Assembly (NCBI GenBank): GCA_002027195.1
Contig: MWJO01000001.1
Location: forward strand, 1 to 64,000
Length of the DNA: 64,000 nt
Reading direction: 5' to 3'
Source of the DNA: Streptomyces sp. GKU 895
GTDB taxonomy: Bacteria > Actinomycetota > Actinomycetes > Streptomycetales > Streptomycetaceae
The translations under genes and the position numbers were made by a program. Shown piece by piece: positions 43,069-52,507 of the stretch; positions within the stretch are counted from its first letter, which is position 1, and each line of letters starts with the position of its first letter. The notes below the pieces were generated by a model that did no database searches, was not told the DNA's origin, and saw only the letters and a list, made by a program, of their open reading frames with translations.

Positions 43069-43588
43069 ATACAGTACGGGCATGATTCGCTCCACGCTGG
43101 CCGCGGTGCCCAGGCGACTGCCCGTTCTGTGGTCGAAGAGCGTGGTCACCGGCGTACTCGTGGTGCCCGTGGCCGTCATCGGGGCGCTGGCCGCGTTCGG
43201 GCTGGGTGTTCCGTCCCTGGACGGCCGGAGCATCTCCCTGTCCCTCGGGGACGACGGGGTGCTGCGCTCCCTGATCGGAGCGGGCCTCTACCTGGGACTG
43301 GTCGGCGTGTGGGGTGTGGCCCTGGGCTCGCTGCTGCGCTCCACCGCCAGCGGCATCACCGTCCTGGTGAGCAGCCTGCTGATCCTGCCGGGCCTGACCT
43401 CGCTGCTGCCCGCGTCCTGGAAGGACGACATCACCCCGTATCTGCCCAGCAACGCCGGCCAGGCGGTGACGCACCTGCACCAGGCCGGCGACTCGCTCGG
43501 CCCCTGGGCGGGCCTGGCGGTGTTCGCCGGATGGGTGGCACTCACACTGGCCGGGGCGGCGTACCGGCTTGTCCGTAGGGACGTCTGA
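42740..43588 (+). CDS. ABC-2 type transporter permease
   Basis: The 282-aa membrane protein has six predicted helices: ITLGVSVFLLTAIGAIAAAT, LTGLTFASLAVGVLGVLMSA, GVLVVPVAVIGALAAFGLGV and others. AGEYSTGMIRSTLAAVPRR is the typical ABC-2 permease motif. It pairs with the preceding ATPase to form an exporter, whose substrate may be an antimicrobial or lipid. ATG 42740 overlaps the likely original stop of the ATPase gene. The kinase gene starts 16 bp or more downstream. Confidence 0.9.
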   Translation: MTITVTPDTTGAAHARRDRPAYRVTALGVFRSEWGKFWSLRSSWITLGVSVFLLTAIGAIAAATYSPGSNGGGPPGPSSGAEDAVSVALTGLTFASLAVGVLGVLMSAGEYSTGMIRSTLAAVPRRLPVLWSKSVVTGVLVVPVAVIGALAAFGLGVPSLDGRSISLSLGDDGVLRSLIGAGLYLGLVGVWGVALGSLLRSTASGITVLVSSLLILPGLTSLLPASWKDDITPYLPSNAGQAVTHLHQAGDSLGPWAGLAVFAGWVALTLAGAAYRLVRRDV

Positions 43589-43759
43589 CCGGCCGGGTGA
43601 GGGCATGCCTGCAACGGATACGACAGGAGGGGCGGAGGCCGCCGGCGCGGGCCGCCGCCCCTGCTCCGGCGGACCGGCCCTCGCGCCGCCCCCCGGACTG
43701 GAGGCGGCCTGGTCGCATCCGCTCATGGGGCGGCTGCTGCGCGCGCAGCGGCACCTGAC

Positions 43760-45028
43760 TTGGAGCGGCCGTCGCATCCACGGCTGTTCGACTCGGCGAT
43801 CGTGCTGCTCGTCGCCGCGGTGACGGTGTTCCAGACTTACTCCCCGGGCGAGCACGGCCCGTTCGGCGAGGTCCGGACGCTCGCCGACCTGCCGCTGGGC
43901 GTCGAACTGGCCATGTCCGCCGTGCTCGTCGTGCCCTTGTGGTGGCGGCGCAGGGCGCCGACCGCCGTCTTCATGGTGATCGCGGCGTGCGCGCCGGCCC
44001 CCATGGCGCTCGGCCTGCTGTTGCCGACGGGTGGGTGCGTGCTCCTAGCCCTGTTCAACCTGGCGCTGAACGGCCCTCTGCACAGGCTGGGTTGGGCGGC
44101 TGCCGCGACGGCCCTCGAGTTGAGCGCGGTGGTGTGGTTCCTCGCCCCCGCCGACCGCCTGTGGCAGGGCCTGCTGACGGTGGCGAGTCAAGAGAGCGCC
44201 GCGATCGCCGTGGGCCTGGCCCTGCGCACCCGGCGGGTGTACCTCGCGGCGCTGGAGGACCGGGCGGCCCGACTGGAGATCGAGCGTGAACAGCGCGAGA
44301 GGCTGACCGCCGCCGCCGAACGCTCCCGCGTGGCCCGCGAGATGCACGACATCGTCGGGCACAACCTGTCCGTCATGGTGGGACTCGCGGACGGAGCCGC
44401 CGTCCTCGCTTCCAGCACGGGCGAGCGGTCCGAAGAGGCCCTGCGCATCATCGGGGACACCGGACGGCAGGCGATGAGTGAACTGCGGCGCGTCCTGGGT
44501 GTCCTGGGTGACGAGTCCGACGACCAGGCCGAGCGGCTCAGCCCGCAGCCCGGCGTCCGCGACCTCGACCCGCTGCTGGCCCGGGTCCGTGCGGCCGGTA
44601 TGCAGGTCACCTGCCGGACGTCCGGAGACATCGACGCCCTCGGCAGCGGCGTGCAACTGACCGTCTACCGCGTCGTCCAGGAAGCCCTGACCAACACCCT
44701 CAAGCACGCGGGCACCGGCTCGGCCGCACATGTCACCGTCACCGCCGGAAACGGAGATATCCGCATCAACGTCTCCGACACCGGGCCGCCCCCCCGGCGC
44801 CCGAACGCCTGTGCACCCCCTGGCAGAGTCGGACGGTCCAGGACACGGACTGGTCGGTATCCGGCAGCGGGCCGCCATGTACGGCGCACCGTCACCGCAG
44901 GACCACGTGACGACCGGCCGGGCTGGACCGTGGACGTGACACTCACCGATCCGCCGGCGCCCATCCCGTCCCCCGCACAAGCCCCCGCCCCACGAGAACC
45001 GCAGCCCCAGGGAGAGCAGACCCGATGA
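43760..45028 (+). CDS. NarL-type sensor histidine kinase, damaged ATPase region
   Basis: Membrane helices fill about residues 10-160 (DSAIVLLVAAVTVFQTYSPG, AMSAVLVVPLWW). The HisKA_3 box is RSRVAREMHDIVGHNLSVMV and the ATPase N-box is VYRVVQEALTNTLKHAG. After SDTGPPP the frame is lost at a run of seven C (about 44790): the expected G2 box GPGHGLVGIRQRAAMYG is read in another frame up to about 44885, where the original frame returns (TVTAGPRDDRPGWTVDV). A probable earlier start, ATG 43605, is in yet another frame and joins near 43770. TTG 43760 is the first codon of the open frame. Confidence 0.85.
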   Translation: MERPSHPRLFDSAIVLLVAAVTVFQTYSPGEHGPFGEVRTLADLPLGVELAMSAVLVVPLWWRRRAPTAVFMVIAACAPAPMALGLLLPTGGCVLLALFNLALNGPLHRLGWAAAATALELSAVVWFLAPADRLWQGLLTVASQESAAIAVGLALRTRRVYLAALEDRAARLEIEREQRERLTAAAERSRVAREMHDIVGHNLSVMVGLADGAAVLASSTGERSEEALRIIGDTGRQAMSELRRVLGVLGDESDDQAERLSPQPGVRDLDPLLARVRAAGMQVTCRTSGDIDALGSGVQLTVYRVVQEALTNTLKHAGTGSAAHVTVTAGNGDIRINVSDTGPPPRRPNACAPPGRVGRSRTRTGRYPAAGRHVRRTVTAGPRDDRPGWTVDVTLTDPPAPIPSPAQAPAPREPQPQGEQTR

Positions 45029-45695
45029 CCACCGTGCTGATAGCCGACGACCAGCCTCTGCAACGCCTCGGCTTCCGCATGCTGCTCCAGGGAACTCCGG
45101 GCATGGAGTGCGTGGGCGAGGCCGGACACGGCGCCGAAGCCGTCCGCATCGCCGCCGACCTGCGCCCGGACGTCGTCCTCATGGACGTCCGCATGCCCGG
45201 CATGGACGGCATCGAGGCCACCCGGCGGATCGTCGCCGCCGGCGACCGTACCCGCGTGCTGATCCTCACCACGTTCGACCTGGACGAGTACGCGTACGAG
45301 GGGCTGCGCGCCGGAGCCAGCGGCTTCCTGCTCAAGGCGCCCGCCCCGAGGAAGTCGTCGCCGGGATCCACGCGGTGGCGACAGGCGATGCGGTCGTCGC
45401 CCCGAGACTGACCAGACGCCTGCTGGACGCCCACGCCCATCGCGTCCTCTCTCCCGCCGCCCCCGCACAGCCGCACACCGACCCCAGGCTGCGGACGCTG
45501 AGCGAGCGCGAGCACGAGGTCCTGGTGGCGATCGGCAAGGGCTGGACCAACGCGGAGATCGCCGAGCGGCTGGTCCTCACGGAATCCACCGTCAAGAAGC
45601 ACGTCGGCCGGGTCCTCGCGAAGATCGGTGCACGCGACCGCATCCAGGCCGTGATCACGGCCTACGACGCCGGGCTGGTCAGGCCCCGTTCCTGA
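45025..45695 (+). pseudogene. NarL/LuxR-type response regulator, frameshifted
   Basis: The receiver domain reads TTVLIADDQPLQRLGFRMLL, VLMDVRMPGMDGIEA (phospho-acceptor Asp) and LTTFDLDEYAYEGLRAGASG. At LLKAP (about 45345) the frame changes; the natural continuation ARPEEVVAGIHAVATGDAVV and the LuxR HTH (LSEREHEVLVAIGKGWTNAE, STVKKHVGRVLAKIG) are one frame over, ending at 45695. A single missing base in AAGGCGCCC would restore LLKDARPEE. ATG 45025 overlaps the kinase stop (ATGA). It would regulate the upstream ABC genes. Confidence 0.85.
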
Positions 45696-45799
45696 GCCGC
45701 CGCAGGCACTCTGGCCCTGCCGCCGCCCAGTGCGGGGCACCACCGCGGACGCGCACGCCTGGCGCGCTTCCGGGCTCAGCGGGCGCTGGCAGGACGTGA

Positions 45800-45965
45800 C
45801 TGTGCTGGACGACGGCGCCTACCTCAACTGCGGAATGGTTGGGCCGCACCGCAAACGCCCTTACCCGACCCCCGCGTCCGGGTATGGAGGCTGACACCGC
45901 CGCCCACCGCAAGGCACGTGTGCGGGCCACAAGGTCCCCCGCGACTGCCGACAGTGCAACTCCGG
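45800..45965 (+). mobile_element. IS5-type transposase C-terminal remnant
   Basis: VLDDGAYLNCGMVGPHRKRP, then in another frame EADTAAHRKARVRAT, then KVPRDCRQ, correspond to the end of an IS5-like transposase (GAY-N-GLVVPHRKRP, E-N-HRKARARVEH, RDCRR). It is broken by frameshifts and lacks the rest. It corresponds to the half missing from the IS5-like fragment at 17440-17750. Confidence 0.6.
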
Positions 45966-46051
45966 GTCTTCTTTGCGGCGGTGCCTGAGCTCGTAGCGCT
46001 CGACGGTACGGCCGTCGACGTACCTCGATAGGTCTCTCGTTCACAAAGGTC

Positions 46052-46089
46052 GCGCCGGGCCGCATTCCGGGGTGGATGCGGCCCGGCGC
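46052..46089. terminator. Strong bidirectional terminator hairpin
   Basis: There are perfect 14-bp arms, GCGCCGGGCCGCAT and ATGCGGCCCGGCGC, with a 10-nt loop, between the convergent response-regulator and DUF3500 genes. Confidence 0.8.
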
Positions 46090-46144
46090 TGTGACCGGAA
46101 GCGGGCTCAATGACGGGCGGCCGGCTCCGGTCACGTCAGAGGAG

Positions 46145-47487
46145 TCACTGGTGGTGAGGTGACGTCAGATAGTGCTGTCGGAGGAGTTCCTTGCCGTAGT
46201 CGTTGCCGTTGGGTGTGCGGATGATGGAGTGGACGTGCTTCTGCGTCGCGCCGCTGCCCTGGGTGGCGCCGTACGCGCCCGCCAGCGGACCGGGGGCCTG
46301 ACAGTCGACCTCGACCCAGACGACGGGGCTGTGGACGCGGATGTAGAAGGCGTCGGTGTCGCCGGTGCCGCCGGCCCACGTGACGTAGGTGTCCGAGAGA
46401 TGCTGGGCGACCTCGGCCATCCGTACCTTTGCGGCATCCGCCTTGGCGCGGCCCACGAACGCTTCGACGACGCCGAGGAGCTTCTTTCGCTGGGCAGCGG
46501 TCAGCTTGCTGCCCTTGAGGCCCGTGTACTCCTGGACGGTGTTGTCGGAGAAGGCGCCGGCCTTCATGGACTCGTTGGACTTGGTCGTCGATTCGATCGC
46601 GACCGCCTGCTGGGCGGCGGTGAGGGAGTTGATGAAGGCCAGCGAGGCGGCGACCTCCTCGTGGCAGACGGTGACCGTCTCGCCGTCTATCTCCATCGAG
46701 GTGGGCTCCGAGCCCCAGAAGCAGGGACTCATGACGACCTGGCTGCCGAGGACGAAGTAGTTGATGACGAGGTGGTGGCCGTCGAACTGGAAGCCCCAGG
46801 GCTCGGTCGCGGACGGGGTGCCCATCACGGTCCAGTAATAGGCGTCCTCGTTGAAGGAGTTCGTGTTGCCGATCGCTTCGCCCGCCGCCTGGTTGATCTT
46901 ACGGATCTTCTCCGTGGTCTCCAGACCGTCGGCACTGAGGGCCGTCTTCAGCAGCGCGGTGCCGAGGGCCTTCTGGTCGTCGCTCAGGTCAGCGAGCGAG
47001 ACCCCCTGGCGCTCGTAGGAGTCGATGTTGCTCCACAGCCGCCACTCGGTGGAGTGGACCGTGAACTGCGTGGACGTCTTCTGGTCGTCGGTGAGAGCCG
47101 CCAGGAAGGCGTTCGCCGCCGAGATGACGGGAGCCGTGGCGACTTGGTGGAGTGGATCGTGAACAGGTCGTCGATCCGCTTCCCGTCGGTCGTCAGGCCG
47201 AAGAAGTCCTCCGTGATCGTCTGGTTGCCGGGGCCTCCGGCGCCGCCGCCCGGTCCGCCGCTGGGGGCGTCGCTCGGGCTCGCGGAGGCGTCGGCGGCGG
47301 CTTCGGCGGTGGCCGTGTCGTCGGCCATCGCGGCCCAGGCTCCGGCCCCGCCCATGGTCGCGACGGCGGTCGCACCGCTGGCGAAGAAGACCTTCCGCAT
47401 GAAGTTGCGGCGGCTCGCATGGGCACCGCTGCCGGCCTTGGACTGCGGTTCCTCGGTGGTCTGTTCCCCGGTGTCGAACTCGGCCAT
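46145..47487 (-). pseudogene. DUF3500 Tat-exported protein, frameshifted
   Basis: ATG 47487 encodes a Tat signal (SRRNFMRKVFFASGATAVAT), then an Ala/Ser/Gly-rich linker and TEDFFGLTTDGKRIDDLFTI. At about 47145 (HSTK) the frame changes; VATAPVISAANAFLAALTDD onward, including QFDGHHLVINYFVLGSQVVM and TYVTWAGGTGDTDAFYIRVH, is one frame over to 46145. This is a DUF3500 protein of about 445 aa, exported, of unknown activity; the conserved His/Asp pattern suggests a metal-dependent enzyme. It is adjacent to the two-component pair on the same strand. Confidence 0.82.
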
Positions 47488-47652
47488 CGTCGCTCGTTCC
47501 CTTCGTCGTGGGCGCGTCCCCGCTGGACGGCCGTCGGCGGCAACTGTGGAGGAGCGACCTGAGGCTGACCTGAAGAGGCGGGCGACATATCCGGCGGATC
47601 ACCTGTGCGGGAGAGAGGAGAATGGCCCTGAGCTGGGTTTCTATGGGAGAAC

Positions 47653-49170
47653 TTAGAGTCCTTGACCGGGACGGGCACCGTGCTCGGGAGCGGTGCCGGC
47701 CCGGGGGAGTACCACGGTGAACTCCGTGCGTCCCGGTTCGCTCTCGACGTGGATGCGGCCGCCGTGTGCCTCCGCCACGGCTGCCGCGATGGCCAGACCC
47801 AGCCCCGAACCGCCCTCTGCGCCGGGGGCGCGGGAGCGGGAGGCGTCGCCCCGCGAGAAGCGTTCGAAAACCATCGGGAGGAAGTCCGGCGGGATGCCGG
47901 GACCGTTGTCGCGGACGCGGATGACGCACTCGTCCCCGGTCGTCTCCACGCCGACGGTGATCTGTGTGCCCGCGGGCGTGTGCCTGCGGGCGTTGGTGAG
48001 CAGGTTGGCCACCACCTGGTGGAGCCGGGACTGATCGCCGACGACCGTCGCGTGGCCGTCCGCGACACGCAGCGCGAGGCGCCAGTCGTGGTCGGCGCCG
48101 GCCGCCCGCGCGTCCCACACGGCCTCGGCGACCAGAGTCGCCAGATTCACCTCGACCGACTGCAGCGGCCGCCCCTCGTCGAGACGGGCGAGCAGCAGAA
48201 GATCTTCAACGAGTCCCGTCATGCGCGCCGACTGGGCGGTGACACGCTGCCAGGCGAGCTCGGCGGAGATCTGCTCGTCGCCGTGGTTCATGAGCTCGGC
48301 GTACCCGGCGATCGAGGCGAGCGGCGTGCGCAGTTCGTGGCTGGCGTCGGCCAAGAGACGCCGCATGCGTTCCTCGGTGCGCTGCCGCTCCGCAAGAGAG
48401 GACTCGACGTGGTCGATCAGACGGTTGAGCACCACGCCGACCTGACCGGCCTCTGTACCGGGATCGGTGTCCGCTTCCGGAACGCGGGTGAGTCCGGCGA
48501 CCTCGCCGCGGTCCAGCGGCACTTGTGAGACCTCGGCGGCGGTGGCGGTGACCCGGCCCAGGGGCCGCAGCTGGCGTCGAATGACCGTCGTGGTGGCGGC
48601 GGCCGCGGCCGCCAGGCCGACGGAGGCGATGACGGTTTCGACGACGACCAGACGGTCGAGCACCCGCTGTATTCCCGCTGTCGGGAGCCCGGCCAGAACG
48701 GGTACGCCGTCCCCGCCGATGGCGGTCACCCGGTAGGTGCCCAGGCCGGGGACGGTGCGTGTGTGGAGTGTTCCGTCCGGCGCGATCCCGTCCAGAGCCG
48801 CACGCTGGGCCGCGGTGAGCGTGCGCTGGTGCCCGTCCTCGGTCACCGACTCGGCGGCGACGATCCGCCCGTCGACGAACCGGGCCGCCAGAGTGCCGGT
48901 GGGCTGTCCCCGCTCGTTGAGGAAACCCAGGTCCGTAGCGCTGCCCGGTCGGCGCTGCAAACCGCCCTGGCTCCGCTCGGCGGCGTCCGTGACGCGCTGG
49001 TCCAGATCCTCGTACAGATAGACCCGCTGGACGACCACCGTGGTGAGAGCCATGGCACCGCAGACGACCGCCATGGTCACGGCGACGAAGACCACCAGGC
49101 GGAACCGCAGCGAACGCCTTCCCAGACCGGTGTGGGGCGGGCGGCCGGTACGGCGCGAGAGACCCCTCAT
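47653..49170 (-). CDS. Sensor histidine kinase (EnvZ/BaeS class)
   Basis: This intact 505-aa kinase has an N-terminal helix (RFRLVVFVAVTMAVVCGAMA), a sensor of about 100 residues, a second helix with HAMP (VETVIASVGLAAAAAATTTV), the H-box LLADASHELRTPLASIAGYA, the N-box VVANLLTNARRHTPAG, the G1 box RVRDNGPGIPPDF and the G2 box GGSGLGLAIAAAVAEAHGG. The start overlaps the stop of the response regulator gene (ATGA), so they form one operon with the regulator first. The signal is unknown; the DUF3500 gene lies directly downstream and may be a target. Confidence 0.93.
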   Translation of the reverse strand: MRGLSRRTGRPPHTGLGRRSLRFRLVVFVAVTMAVVCGAMALTTVVVQRVYLYEDLDQRVTDAAERSQGGLQRRPGSATDLGFLNERGQPTGTLAARFVDGRIVAAESVTEDGHQRTLTAAQRAALDGIAPDGTLHTRTVPGLGTYRVTAIGGDGVPVLAGLPTAGIQRVLDRLVVVETVIASVGLAAAAAATTTVIRRQLRPLGRVTATAAEVSQVPLDRGEVAGLTRVPEADTDPGTEAGQVGVVLNRLIDHVESSLAERQRTEERMRRLLADASHELRTPLASIAGYAELMNHGDEQISAELAWQRVTAQSARMTGLVEDLLLLARLDEGRPLQSVEVNLATLVAEAVWDARAAGADHDWRLALRVADGHATVVGDQSRLHQVVANLLTNARRHTPAGTQITVGVETTGDECVIRVRDNGPGIPPDFLPMVFERFSRGDASRSRAPGAEGGSGLGLAIAAAVAEAHGGRIHVESEPGRTEFTVVLPRAGTAPEHGARPGQGL

Positions 49171-49895
49171 GCCGGGTCGTCCGCGGCTCTGATCGAATAG
49201 CCGACACCGCGCACGGTCCGGAGCATCGGCGTCCGGCCTTTGTCGATTTTCGAGCGAAGCGCATAGATGTACACCTCGACCAGGTTTCCCTCGCCGTCGA
49301 AGGAAGCGTTCCAGACGTGTTCGAGGATCTGTGTCTTGCTGAGCACCTGGTGGGGGTGGTCCATCAGGAACAGGAGCAGGTCGAACTCCTTGGCGGTGAG
49401 GGGGATCGGCGTGCCGCCCCGCTGTACCTCGCGGGTCTTCTCGGCCAGCACGAGGTCCCCCAGCACACGTACGGACGCGTCCCGCTGCGACATCTCGGCA
49501 TGCCCCGCACGACGGAGCAGGCCGTGCAGCCGGAGCATGACCTCCTCCAGCGAGAACGGCTTGGTCACATAGTCGTCCGCACCCGAGGACAACCCGTCGA
49601 GCCGATGTTCCAGCGCGTCGCGGGCCGTGAGCATCAGCACGGGCAGCCGGTGATACTCGCTGCGAAGATGGCGCAGCACCTGAAGGCCGTCCATGCCCGG
49701 CAGCATTCCGTCGAGGACGACGATGTCGGGCGCACAGTCACGCGCAATACGCAGCGCGCTGTACCCGTCCCGCGCCGAGAAGGCACGCCACCCGGCGGCG
49801 GTCACGGCCGCGCAGAGCAACTCGGTCAGTTCGGGTTCGTCGTCGACGATCAGCACGCGAACCGTGCTGTCACGAGTACCTGAGGCGCCAGACAT
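49167..49895 (-). CDS. OmpR/PhoB-family response regulator
   Basis: The 242-aa protein has receiver RVLIVDDEPELTELLCAAVT, phospho-acceptor Asp in DIVVLDGMLPGMDGLQVL, Lys in DDYVTKPFSLEEVMLRLHGL, and a C-terminal winged helix (LTAKEFDLLLFLMDHPHQVL, VEVYIYALRSKIDKGR, RTVRGVGYSIR). It is the partner of the following kinase. ATG 49895 begins the receiver after a short tail; the upstream in-frame extension is Arg-rich and ignored. Confidence 0.93.
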   Translation of the reverse strand: MSGASGTRDSTVRVLIVDDEPELTELLCAAVTAAGWRAFSARDGYSALRIARDCAPDIVVLDGMLPGMDGLQVLRHLRSEYHRLPVLMLTARDALEHRLDGLSSGADDYVTKPFSLEEVMLRLHGLLRRAGHAEMSQRDASVRVLGDLVLAEKTREVQRGGTPIPLTAKEFDLLLFLMDHPHQVLSKTQILEHVWNASFDGEGNLVEVYIYALRSKIDKGRTPMLRTVRGVGYSIRAADDPA

Positions 49896-50009
49896 GGTTG
49901 TGCATTCTGGCAGTACAGCGGACGACAGGCGCATGCGCGGGGGCCTTCGCCCCGGCCGACCTGACCGCATTCGGCGATGCCGATGCTGCCCATCCTGAGC
50001 GGTGTCCTG

Positions 50010-50049
50010 GGCCGTCGTCCGGTCCGGGCCGCTCTACCGGACGACGGCC
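50010..50049 (-). terminator. Terminator downstream of the epoxide hydrolase gene
   Basis: There are perfect 14-bp arms, GGCCGTCGTCCGGT and ACCGGACGACGGCC, with a 12-nt loop, about 100 bp beyond the minus-strand stop at 50152. Confidence 0.7.
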
Positions 50050-50151
50050 GAACTCCGCGCACCGGGTTGATGGTGAGGGGCGCGGGGCGTTGCCACGGTG
50101 TCGTATGTGCCCGCCCGGGGGCGTCTGACGGCACGTCGGACACGGTGAGGT

Positions 50152-51333
50152 TCATACGTCGTGCGGGGCAGCGGCCAGCACTGCCGCGAGGCCCCCTTGA
50201 AGGTCCCTGACGAAGTAGTCGGGAACCTCCAGTGACGGGAAGTGTCCCCCGAATGCGGGCGACCTCCATCGGACGATCTGCCGGTACCGCTCCTGTGCCC
50301 AGGGGCGCGGGCACTTCTCGACGTCGCGGGGATACATGGTGATTGCTGTCGGGACGTCGACCCGAAGTTCCGGGTCGAGCGAGAGGTGGCTTTCGTAGTA
50401 GATGCGGGCTGCCGATGCACCGGTGCGCGTCAGCCAGTACAGCGTGACGTTGTCGAGAATGCGGTCCCTGGAGATCGTTTCGAACGGGCTGTCTTCGGTG
50501 TCCGACCACTCGGCGAACTTGTCGAGGATCCAGGCAAGAAGCCCGACCGGTGAGTCGACGAGCGAGTACCCGATGGTCTGTGGCCGGGTCGCCTGCTGTT
50601 TCGCGTACGCCGCGCGGTGGTGCCAGAAATCGTGGGTCTCCTCGGCCCACTGACGCTCGACCGCCGTCAGCCCGTCCGTCGTCAACCCGGGCGGTCCGTC
50701 GGCGAACGTGGTGTGGATGCCGCGAACGTGCGCCGGGAACCGGCCGCCGAGTACCGTGGTGACATTGCCTCCCCAGTCTCCGCCGTGGGCCACGAACTCG
50801 CTGTAGCCGAGCCTTCCCATCAACTCCACCCATGCGGCCGCGATCTTTTCGGTTCCCCACCCGGTGGTGGCGGGCTTGTCGCTGTATCCAAAGCCTGGCA
50901 GGGAAGGGATCACGACGTGGAACGCCGGCGCGTCTGCTTCTTTCGGATCGGTCAGTTCGTCCACCGCGTCGATGAACCGAGCAATGCTGTCCGGCCAGCC
51001 GTGCGTCAGGATCAGAGGAGTGGCGTCTGCACGCGTGGAGCGGCGGTGCAGGAAGTGGATTCCGAGGCCATCGATGGTCGTGCGGAACTGGCCGATTCCG
51101 TTGAGGCGCGCTTCGAACGACCGCCAGTCGTACCCGGTGCGCCAGTAGTTCACGACCTCGACGAGGTCGGCGAGCGGAACGCCCTGCAGCCATCGGAGCG
51201 GACCGGGCGCGGCGCCAGAGACCGTCTCGGCTTCCGGCAGTCGCGCCGCGGCCAGACGTGCGCGCAGTTCGTCGAGGTCGGCGTCAGGTGTGTGGGCTTC
51301 AAATGCTTGCACGTCGCTGGGCAGACGGGGCAT
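50152..51333 (-). CDS. Epoxide hydrolase with EHN domain
   Basis: The 393-aa protein has an N-terminal EHN domain (ADLDELRARLAAARLPEAET, WRTGYDWRSFEARLNGIGQF) and an alpha/beta-hydrolase core. LTHGWPDSIARFIDA carries the HGxP oxyanion motif, HGGDWGGNVT the nucleophilic Asp, and FGGHFPSLEVP the catalytic His. It resembles microsomal-type epoxide hydrolases, usually 370-400 aa, which open epoxides to diols in the cytoplasm. It is divergent from the CGNR-type regulator over an 82-bp gap holding two matching operator-like copies. Confidence 0.92.
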   Translation of the reverse strand: MPRLPSDVQAFEAHTPDADLDELRARLAAARLPEAETVSGAAPGPLRWLQGVPLADLVEVVNYWRTGYDWRSFEARLNGIGQFRTTIDGLGIHFLHRRSTRADATPLILTHGWPDSIARFIDAVDELTDPKEADAPAFHVVIPSLPGFGYSDKPATTGWGTEKIAAAWVELMGRLGYSEFVAHGGDWGGNVTTVLGGRFPAHVRGIHTTFADGPPGLTTDGLTAVERQWAEETHDFWHHRAAYAKQQATRPQTIGYSLVDSPVGLLAWILDKFAEWSDTEDSPFETISRDRILDNVTLYWLTRTGASAARIYYESHLSLDPELRVDVPTAITMYPRDVEKCPRPWAQERYRQIVRWRSPAFGGHFPSLEVPDYFVRDLQGGLAAVLAAAPHDV

Positions 51334-51354
51334 GAGATCTCCTCACCATCGCGG

Positions 51355-51414
51355 AACCAGCTAAGACGGTTCTAACAGCTCTCCGGGCCACTCTACAACC
51401 GGCTAAGGTGGTTC
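51355..51414. promoter_or_regulatory. Two copies of an operator between epoxide hydrolase and CGNR genes
   Basis: AACCAGCTAAGACGGTTC (51355-51372) and AACCGGCTAAGGTGGTTC (51397-51414) differ at three positions and are 42 bp apart, four helical turns. Each has AACC and GGTT ends in inverted orientation. The second abuts the CGNR start codon, so the CGNR protein probably controls itself and the hydrolase. Confidence 0.7.
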
Positions 51415-51415
51415 C

Positions 51416-51994
51416 ATGCGTGCTCGATTCCCTGACTTCCGCCTCGGCAACGTGCTGGCGACCAGCTTCACGGGGACCCTGTCCGAGCGTCACGGCAACG
51501 CGGTCGAGCGCATTCCCACGCCGCACCGACTCGTTGACTGGCTGGCGGTCAACGGCCTCGCCGTCGACTCCTGCACCCCTGCCCAGCTCGACCTGGCGCG
51601 GGAACTGAGGGAGTCGATCCACGCCGCCGCGACAGCGGCCGCACTCCAGGCCGCTCTTCCTGCCTCCGCTGTCCAGGTCATCAATGACTGCAGCGCTCAA
51701 GGGCGGGCCGCAGCGATCCTGACGCCCGAGGGCAAGCGGCAATGGCGGCTCAGCTCGGCTTCCTCCGTGGAAGATGCCCTCAGCGTGATCGCCGCCGACG
51801 CGATCAGCGTCATCGCAGGCGAACGGGACGGAAGACTGGCCTTGTGTGCATCTCCAACCTGCCAAGCCGCCTTCCTCGACACCAGCCAGAGTCGCACCCG
51901 CAAATGGTGCGACATGAACACGTGCGGGAACCGTCAGAAAAAGGCACGCTTCCATGCCAATCAGCGCGCAACCCTGGGATCAGTGAAGTCCTGA
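51416..51994 (+). CDS. CGNR zinc-finger (ABATE) regulator
   Basis: The 192-aa protein has an N-terminal ABATE domain (TPHRLVDWLAVNGLAVDSCT, ALPASAVQVINDC) and a C-terminal CGNR zinc finger: CASPTCQAAF, then TRKWCDMNTCGNRQKKARFH, with C-x4-C and C-x4-CGNR ligands complete. Such proteins are thought to be stress-linked transcription factors that sense a ligand through ABATE. It is divergent from the epoxide hydrolase. There is almost no room for a leader: the second operator copy ends one base before ATG 51416. Confidence 0.92.
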   Translation: MRARFPDFRLGNVLATSFTGTLSERHGNAVERIPTPHRLVDWLAVNGLAVDSCTPAQLDLARELRESIHAAATAAALQAALPASAVQVINDCSAQGRAAAILTPEGKRQWRLSSASSVEDALSVIAADAISVIAGERDGRLALCASPTCQAAFLDTSQSRTRKWCDMNTCGNRQKKARFHANQRATLGSVKS

Positions 51995-52507
51995 GGGGCG
52001 TTGAGCTTGATCTTCCTCGGTTCGTGATCACTCGATCGTGGGACTGATCGCCGTACAGACCAGCCGTTCTTGATGCGCGTGCAGGGGTGTGCCGTATCCG
52101 AGCGACTTACGGGAACGGCACGGACGTTGCTCGATCCAGCTGCGTCAGTCGTCGCTGTCACACGGCAACTGCCCCTCTCCCGGGAGAGGTTGACCTGGGC
52201 GCGCCGTGGAGGGGGCGGGCCGCGGTCATGGTCCGCTCCCGCGACATCCTGCGACCGCGATATCGGCGCCGCGAGCTTCGCTGCGGCGTCTGCTGGCCCG
52301 GGGCATGTGGTGACCCGGGATCTGCGCCACGGCCCGGTGGCCGGCTAGGAAGGCGTGCACCGCCAGTTGTGGGCCCTACCGGTCCGTTCCCTCCGGTTGG
52401 TGTCGGATTGCATTGGCGTGGGGGATGTTGAGACGTTGCGGGCATGGTGTCCCTCGGCGGTCGTGCAGTCGGTAGCATCCTCATCTCGCACATCACGGGG
52501 GGGCTTC
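51995..52507. other. 513-bp intergenic stretch
   Basis: No recognisable protein on either strand. The right part must hold the promoter of the membrane-anchored endonuclease gene. Confidence 0.4.
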
